Shown here: positions 6,483 to 9,964 of the stretch, piece after piece | Layout of the letters: each line of letters begins with the position of its first letter | Position numbering within the stretch: position 1 is the first letter of the stretch | NCBI GenBank assembly: GCA_036741535.1 | Contig: DAINSB010000089.1 | Location: forward strand, 1 to 9,964 | Source: Thermocaproicibacter sp036741535 | GTDB lineage: Bacteria > Bacillota > Clostridia > Oscillospirales > Acutalibacteraceae | Length of the DNA: 9,964 bases | Reading direction: 5' to 3' | Made by a program: the position numbers and the translations under genes | The notes under the pieces: generated by a model | Seen by the model: the letters and a program-made list of their open reading frames with translations, nothing else | What the model was told of the DNA's origin: nothing | The model's database searches: none

Positions 6483-6499
6483 TGGAAAGGTGAAAATCC

Positions 6500-7042
6500 A
6501 TGAAAAAAAATAAAGCGGACCTGAAAACAGGATTTTCGAGCGCGGAAACGGTCGCCGCGGAAAAGTACCTGACTTTTCTGATCGACGGCCAGCTGTATAC
6601 CGTCCCGACTTCCCAGGTGGTCGAGATCATCCGGATGCAGCCCATCACGTTCCTGCCGAATCTGCCGAAGTACGTCAAGGGCGTCATCAACCTGCGCGGC
6701 AAAGTGGTGCCGGTCATCGACATGCGGCTGCGCTTTCGGAAAGAGGAAATCGAGTACGGCGCACGCACCAGCATCGTGATCGTGGAGCACGGGGAAATGA
6801 CGGTCGGCCTGATCGTCGATTTTGTAAAAGACGTGAGAGACATCGCGAAGGATCAGATCAACACGGCTCCGAAATCGAAGAAAGCCCCCGGAAAGGGGTT
6901 CGTATGCGCCATCGCCACGCTGGAAAACGATTCCGCCATGGTGCTGGATGTCGAAAAGGTCCTGACGCATTCCCAGTCCGCCGAGGACGAAAAGACGGAA
7001 GCGCCCGAATCGCCCGACGCCGGCCAGGCGGCCGCACAATAG
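6500..7042 (+). CDS. cheW: CheW, chemoreceptor-kinase coupling protein (copy 1)
   Basis: CheW bridges chemoreceptor tips to the CheA P5 domain in the array. The 180-residue protein has a short polar N-terminus, then the CheW beta-barrel (about 21-155) starting EKYLTFLIDGQLYTVP. The family hallmark VKGVINLRGKVVPVIDMR has the functionally important NLRG at 64-67. A second subdomain begins SIVIVEHGEMTVGLIVD, and MVLDVEKVL is near the end of the fold. The last 25 or so residues are an acidic, Ala/Glu-rich tail. GGAAAGG lies about 9 bases before the ATG. It is the first gene behind the SigD-type promoter at 6356 and is followed after 44 bases by pilZ. It is clearly paralogous to the copy at 7810, with NLRG at the same residue numbers. 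Confidence 0.95.
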   Translation: MKKNKADLKTGFSSAETVAAEKYLTFLIDGQLYTVPTSQVVEIIRMQPITFLPNLPKYVKGVINLRGKVVPVIDMRLRFRKEEIEYGARTSIVIVEHGEMTVGLIVDFVKDVRDIAKDQINTAPKSKKAPGKGFVCAIATLENDSAMVLDVEKVLTHSQSAEDEKTEAPESPDAGQAAAQ

Positions 7043-7086
7043 ACCCGTCCGCCGGTTTTTACGCGGTTTGCTAGGAGGTCCCTGCG

Positions 7087-7743
7087 ATGCTTCCAATCCC
7101 GAAAGAATACCTCAATTCCCTGTGCGAAGTGAAGTCGATGGGAAACTTCCCCATCCTGCTCGGGTATGTCAGCGACATCACGGACGACGGCGTCAAGATC
7201 TCGCGCAAGGACGACCGCCTGCCGGTGATCCACTGCAACTCCACGGTCAAGGCGAACATCTACAACCGCGATCTGGGCTTTCGCGTCGTCATCGGGAAAG
7301 TCTATCTTTCAACGGAGGAATTCCTCCGGCTCTCCGACGTTCAGAACGCATCCGAGTACGAAAAGCGCGGATTCTACCGGGTGAAGATCAATCTGGAAAC
7401 ACAGGCCCGGCTGGTCCCGGAAAAGTGGCAGGGCGGGCGGCAGCTCGCGCAGGAGCCTTTCAAAATCCGGATTCACGACATCAGCCTGAGCGGCCTGTTC
7501 TTCGTCAGCGGAAAGACCCTGCACGTCGGCGACAAGCTGGAGATTGCGCTCCATCTCTACGGGGAGGCCGTGCCTTTGCTGTGCACGATCCACAGAACCC
7601 GCCCCGTGGAGATGGGCACCGCGGACGGCTACGGCTGCGGTTTTGAAGACAACAGCGGGAAAAAATTCGACCTGCTGTGCAGGCTTCTTTTCCAGTACCA
7701 GCGCGAACAGATTCACAACATGAGGGAACAGCAGGAGCCGTGA
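7087..7743 (+). CDS. PilZ-domain cyclic-di-GMP receptor, YcgR-like flagellar brake candidate
   Basis: PilZ proteins bind cyclic-di-GMP; YcgR-type members (MotI/DgrA in B. subtilis) slow flagellar motors when the nucleotide is high. The 218-residue protein has an N-terminal beta-rich domain (about 1-85), as in YcgR-type proteins, then a PilZ domain (about 90-205). Both ligand-binding motifs are present: RxxxR as R94-GFY-R98, and DxSxxG as D131-I-S-L-S-G136. Binding capacity should therefore be intact. There is no membrane segment. An ideal AGGAGGT (7073-7079) lies 7 bases before the ATG. It sits between two cheW genes, 44 bases after the first and 66 before the second. The target could be the motor stator, as for MotI, or the chemosensory array; the sequence does not decide. 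Confidence 0.88.
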   Translation: MLPIPKEYLNSLCEVKSMGNFPILLGYVSDITDDGVKISRKDDRLPVIHCNSTVKANIYNRDLGFRVVIGKVYLSTEEFLRLSDVQNASEYEKRGFYRVKINLETQARLVPEKWQGGRQLAQEPFKIRIHDISLSGLFFVSGKTLHVGDKLEIALHLYGEAVPLLCTIHRTRPVEMGTADGYGCGFEDNSGKKFDLLCRLLFQYQREQIHNMREQQEP

Positions 7744-7745
7744 CC

Positions 7746-7778
7746 GGCCGCGGCGCGCGCCCGCGGGGCTTTCAGCCC
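7746..7778 (+). repeat. Inverted repeats in the pilZ-cheW2 gap
   Basis: CCGCGG at 7748-7753 and again at 7761-7766 can form a 6-base stem with a 7-base loop. GGGCT (7766-7770) and AGCCC (7774-7778) can form a second small hairpin. No T run follows, so a terminator is not supported. Possible RNA processing or stability element, or chance in very GC-rich DNA. Confidence 0.3.
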
Positions 7779-7809
7779 GGACCGGAAAACTTAATGCTGA
7801 GGTGATAAC

Positions 7810-8379
7810 ATGCAAAATACAGTGGTGAATTCCACAACCGAAGAGCAGACGGAGAAACAAGCCGCCGAGGAAAAATTTCTGACCTTTCTGACCGACGGGG
7901 AGCTGTTCGGCATCCCCATCTCCGATGTCGTGCAGATCATCGGCATGCAGGAGATTACCCCCCTGCCGGATTTCCCGGATTACGCAAAGGGCGTCATCAA
8001 TCTCAGGGGAAACATCATTCCCGTCGTGGACATGCGCATCCGGCTGAAAAAGGCGGCGGCGCCCTACGACGGCAACACCTGCATCATCGTCACGAGCATC
8101 GGCGAGACGTACATGGGGTTCATCGTGGATTCGGTCGACGAGGTGGCGAACATCAGCGTGGACGACATCTCTCCCGCGCCGGTCGTCTCCAGCCGCATCT
8201 CGAACCGGTATCTGACGGGGATCGGGCAGATCGATAAAAAGGTCGTCCTGCTTCTGGATCTCTCCAAGATCCTGACGGAAAGCGAATTTCAGCAGGTCAC
8301 GCAGACGGCCGAGCAGGCCGGCGCGGAAGAGACGCCGTCCGACCCTGCGGAAGAAAAAAAAGACGACAAAAAGGAGTAA
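7810..8379 (+). CDS. cheW: CheW, chemoreceptor-kinase coupling protein (copy 2)
   Basis: This second coupling protein (189 residues) has the same layout as the copy at 6500: polar N-terminus, EKFLTFLTDGELFGIP, AKGVINLRGNIIPVVDMR with NLRG at 64-67, then IIVTSIGETYMGFIVDSVDEV and VVLLLDLSKIL. The tail from about 158 is Glu/Gln/Asp/Lys-rich and probably disordered. GAGGTGA lies 4 bases before the ATG, a strong ribosome binding site. The two copies agree closely over the first two thirds of the fold but differ at several surface positions (for example R45 against G45, K57 against D57). They may therefore prefer different receptors or kinases, or occupy different array positions. The next gene follows after 7 bases, so this copy may serve that receptor. 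Confidence 0.95.
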   Translation: MQNTVVNSTTEEQTEKQAAEEKFLTFLTDGELFGIPISDVVQIIGMQEITPLPDFPDYAKGVINLRGNIIPVVDMRIRLKKAAAPYDGNTCIIVTSIGETYMGFIVDSVDEVANISVDDISPAPVVSSRISNRYLTGIGQIDKKVVLLLDLSKILTESEFQQVTQTAEQAGAEETPSDPAEEKKDDKKE

Positions 8380-8386
8380 TCAAGTT

Positions 8387-9844
8387 ATGAAGTCGACACG
8401 GAAAACAACGATTCGTGCGCGCATCATGAGACTGGTGATCATCGGCCTCGTCATCATGGCCGTCCCGGTCATCGCCGTTCTGGCGGCGCTCGCGTCGGAC
8501 AAGGACGCGGCTCATTTCGTGCAGGTCCTGCATTCGATGACGCCGGTCCTGATCGTGTATCTCATAGCGGTGTTCATCTGCGCGATCCTGGCGGCCGTCA
8601 AAACGTCAGGACGGATCTCCCATTCCACCAAGCAGATCGTCGACGCGCTTGAGAACCTGTCGAAGGGGACCATCGATGTCCACGTGGACGACGTTTCCAA
8701 CGACGAGCTCGGCACGGCGATGGAATCCCTTAACCATTTCACGGACAAACTGGGCGGCGCCGTCAAGGAGATCATCTCCTGTCTGGATAATCTGGCGGAC
8801 GGCAACCTGGCCGTGAAAACGGATTTCACCTGGGTGGGCGACTGGCACGAGATCAACATCGCCCTTGAAAAGATCATCGGCGCGCTGAACGGCATCTTTT
8901 CAAACGTGCGCAACGCGTCCGACCAGGCGTCCAGCAGCTCCGAGCAGGTGGCCAGCGCCTCCCAGGCGCTGGCACAGGGCGCGACCGAACAGGCGAGCGC
9001 CATCGAGCAGCTCTCCGCCACGATCTCGGAGATTTCGGAGCACGTGCGCAAGAACGCCGCAAGCGCCACCGCGGCCGACGGCGCCTCCACAAAAGCCGCC
9101 GGCATGCTGGCGGAAGCCGACAAGAGCATGCAGCAGATGATGGCGGCCATGGAGGCGATCAACCAGTCCTCCCAGAAGATCAGCAACATCATCAAGACGA
9201 TCGACGACATTTCCTTCCAGACCAACATCCTCGCGCTGAACGCAGCGGTCGAAGCCGCCCGTGCGGGCGCCGCCGGCAAGGGCTTCGCGGTCGTCGCGGA
9301 CGAGGTGAGGAACCTGGCGAGCAAGAGCGCCGAGGCCGCGAAGGACACGACCACGCTGATCGAGGATTCCATCAAGGCCGTCGAGTCGGGCACCTCCGTC
9401 GCGAAAGTGACGCAGCAGACGCTGCTGGAGGTCAAGGCCTCTTCGTCGGACGCTTCCAAACTGGTGAACGAGATCGCCGCGGCCTCCAACCGGCAGGCCA
9501 CCTCCATCGGGCAGATCACGCAGGGGGTGCAGCAGATCTCCACCGTCGTCCAGACCAATTCCGCCACGGCGGAGCAAAGCGCCGCCGCAAGCGAAGAGCT
9601 GGCGTCGCAGGCAAAGAGCCTCAAGCACCTGCTGTCCAATCTGAAACTTGCCGAACGGAAACAGCCCGCAGGCCGTGCAGCGGTCCGGCCCGCTGCGCCG
9701 GCGGCTTCCGCTGCGCCCGTTGCGCCCGCCGGCCCGGTGAACTCCGTGAAAGAGACGCCGCCCGCACAGAAGCCCGCCCCCGCCGGGAAACCTTCCGCCG
9801 CTTTCGCGGTGAAAGCCGCGGGAACGGACGACAAGTACGTCTGA
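8387..9844 (+). CDS. Methyl-accepting chemotaxis protein with minimal extracytoplasmic loop
   Basis: Chemoreceptors relay signals to CheA through CheW. This 485-residue protein has two membrane helices (about 14-36 and 52-71) separated by only about 15 residues, so there is no periplasmic-type ligand domain. A HAMP domain follows (about 71-125, with the conserved DELG), then a possible second HAMP-like segment (about 126-172) and the long signalling coiled coil. The hairpin tip is canonical: IDDISFQTNILALNAAVEAA from 272, then GKGFAVVADEVRNLA. The C-terminus (about 425-485) is an Ala/Pro-rich flexible tail without an NWETF-type CheR-binding pentapeptide. The ribosome binding site AAGGAG overlaps the cheW2 stop, 10 bases before the ATG, so translation is probably coupled. 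Input may come through the membrane helices, HAMP region or a partner protein; this is inference. Confidence 0.95.
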   Translation: MKSTRKTTIRARIMRLVIIGLVIMAVPVIAVLAALASDKDAAHFVQVLHSMTPVLIVYLIAVFICAILAAVKTSGRISHSTKQIVDALENLSKGTIDVHVDDVSNDELGTAMESLNHFTDKLGGAVKEIISCLDNLADGNLAVKTDFTWVGDWHEINIALEKIIGALNGIFSNVRNASDQASSSSEQVASASQALAQGATEQASAIEQLSATISEISEHVRKNAASATAADGASTKAAGMLAEADKSMQQMMAAMEAINQSSQKISNIIKTIDDISFQTNILALNAAVEAARAGAAGKGFAVVADEVRNLASKSAEAAKDTTTLIEDSIKAVESGTSVAKVTQQTLLEVKASSSDASKLVNEIAAASNRQATSIGQITQGVQQISTVVQTNSATAEQSAAASEELASQAKSLKHLLSNLKLAERKQPAGRAAVRPAAPAASAAPVAPAGPVNSVKETPPAQKPAPAGKPSAAFAVKAAGTDDKYV

Positions 9845-9873
9845 ACCGGCCCGAACCGCTCTGCAGTCGACCC

Positions 9874-9907
9874 ACACCGCGCGGGAAATTCCCGCGCGGT
9901 GTTTTTT
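9874..9907 (+). terminator. Intrinsic terminator after the chemoreceptor gene
   Basis: A near-perfect inverted repeat, ACACCGCGCGGGA (9874-9886) against its complement (9890-9902), forms a 13-base GC-rich stem with a 3-base loop. Six Ts follow (9902-9907), the first also being the last base of the stem. It lies 30 bases after the receptor stop and ends the plus-strand operon. No A run precedes the stem, so it works in one direction only. Confidence 0.92.
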
Positions 9908-9916
9908 CCCGTACGC

Positions 9917-9943
9917 TAAAGTTTTGGAGATACGGTCCGATAT
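9917..9943 (+). promoter_or_regulatory. SigD (sigma-28) type promoter pointing out of the window
   Basis: TAAA (9917-9920), exactly 15 bases, then TCCGATAT (9936-9943). The -35 is perfect and the -10 matches seven of eight consensus bases. It lies 10 bases after the terminator's T run and would start transcription near 9950, so it should serve another motility gene just beyond the right edge. Confidence 0.7.
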
Positions 9944-9964
9944 ATAACATAGCAGCACCAGAGA

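Noticed and set aside
8512..9834. 440-codon minus-strand frame opposite the chemoreceptor
   Set aside because: It is a Ser/Ala-rich complement of the receptor coiled coil; the plus strand has unmistakable receptor motifs.

Overview
This GC-rich window is a compact chemotaxis and motility locus. It most likely comes from a motile member of the Clostridia; Oscillospirales is a guess from base composition and gene style. Three things support a Gram-positive flagellated host: strong AGGAGG-type ribosome binding sites, a FliK-like/FhlB gene pair resembling ylqG-ylqH of Bacillus subtilis, and several promoter-like elements matching the flagellar sigma factor SigD (sigma-28).

Left part, minus strand, transcribed leftwards from about position 4406: cheA (histidine kinase), cheR (receptor methyltransferase), cheB (receptor methylesterase), then the first 121 codons of a membrane receptor that runs off the left edge. 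Spacings are short (44, 12 and 58 bases), so this looks like one operon. A good SigD-type promoter (TAAC-N15-GCCGATAG) lies upstream of cheA. The CheB receiver domain has Asn where the phosphorylated Asp should be, although its esterase catalytic residues are intact.

Right part, plus strand: a 489-residue protein with a FliK-like C-terminal region, overlapping an FhlB-like gene (free-standing FlhB cytoplasmic domain with a Pro/Glu-rich tail); then cheW1, a PilZ (cyclic-di-GMP-binding) gene, cheW2 and a full-length methyl-accepting chemotaxis protein with almost no extracytoplasmic sensor. The first pair has an extended -10 promoter in the 127-base divergent region. A second SigD-type promoter (TAAC-N15-GCCGATAT), whose -35 overlaps the fhlB stop codon, precedes cheW1. 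A strong intrinsic terminator follows the receptor gene, and a third SigD-type promoter (TAAA-N15-TCCGATAT) at the right edge points out of the window.

Working together, the receptors, CheW1/CheW2 and CheA would form the sensory array; CheR and CheB set receptor methylation; the PilZ protein could couple cyclic-di-GMP to motility; and the FliK-like/FhlB pair belongs to flagellar export and hook assembly. No cheY, cheC, cheD or cheV is present here. The architecture is largely known biology. The degenerate CheB receiver and the layout of SigD-type promoters are the parts most worth a second look.
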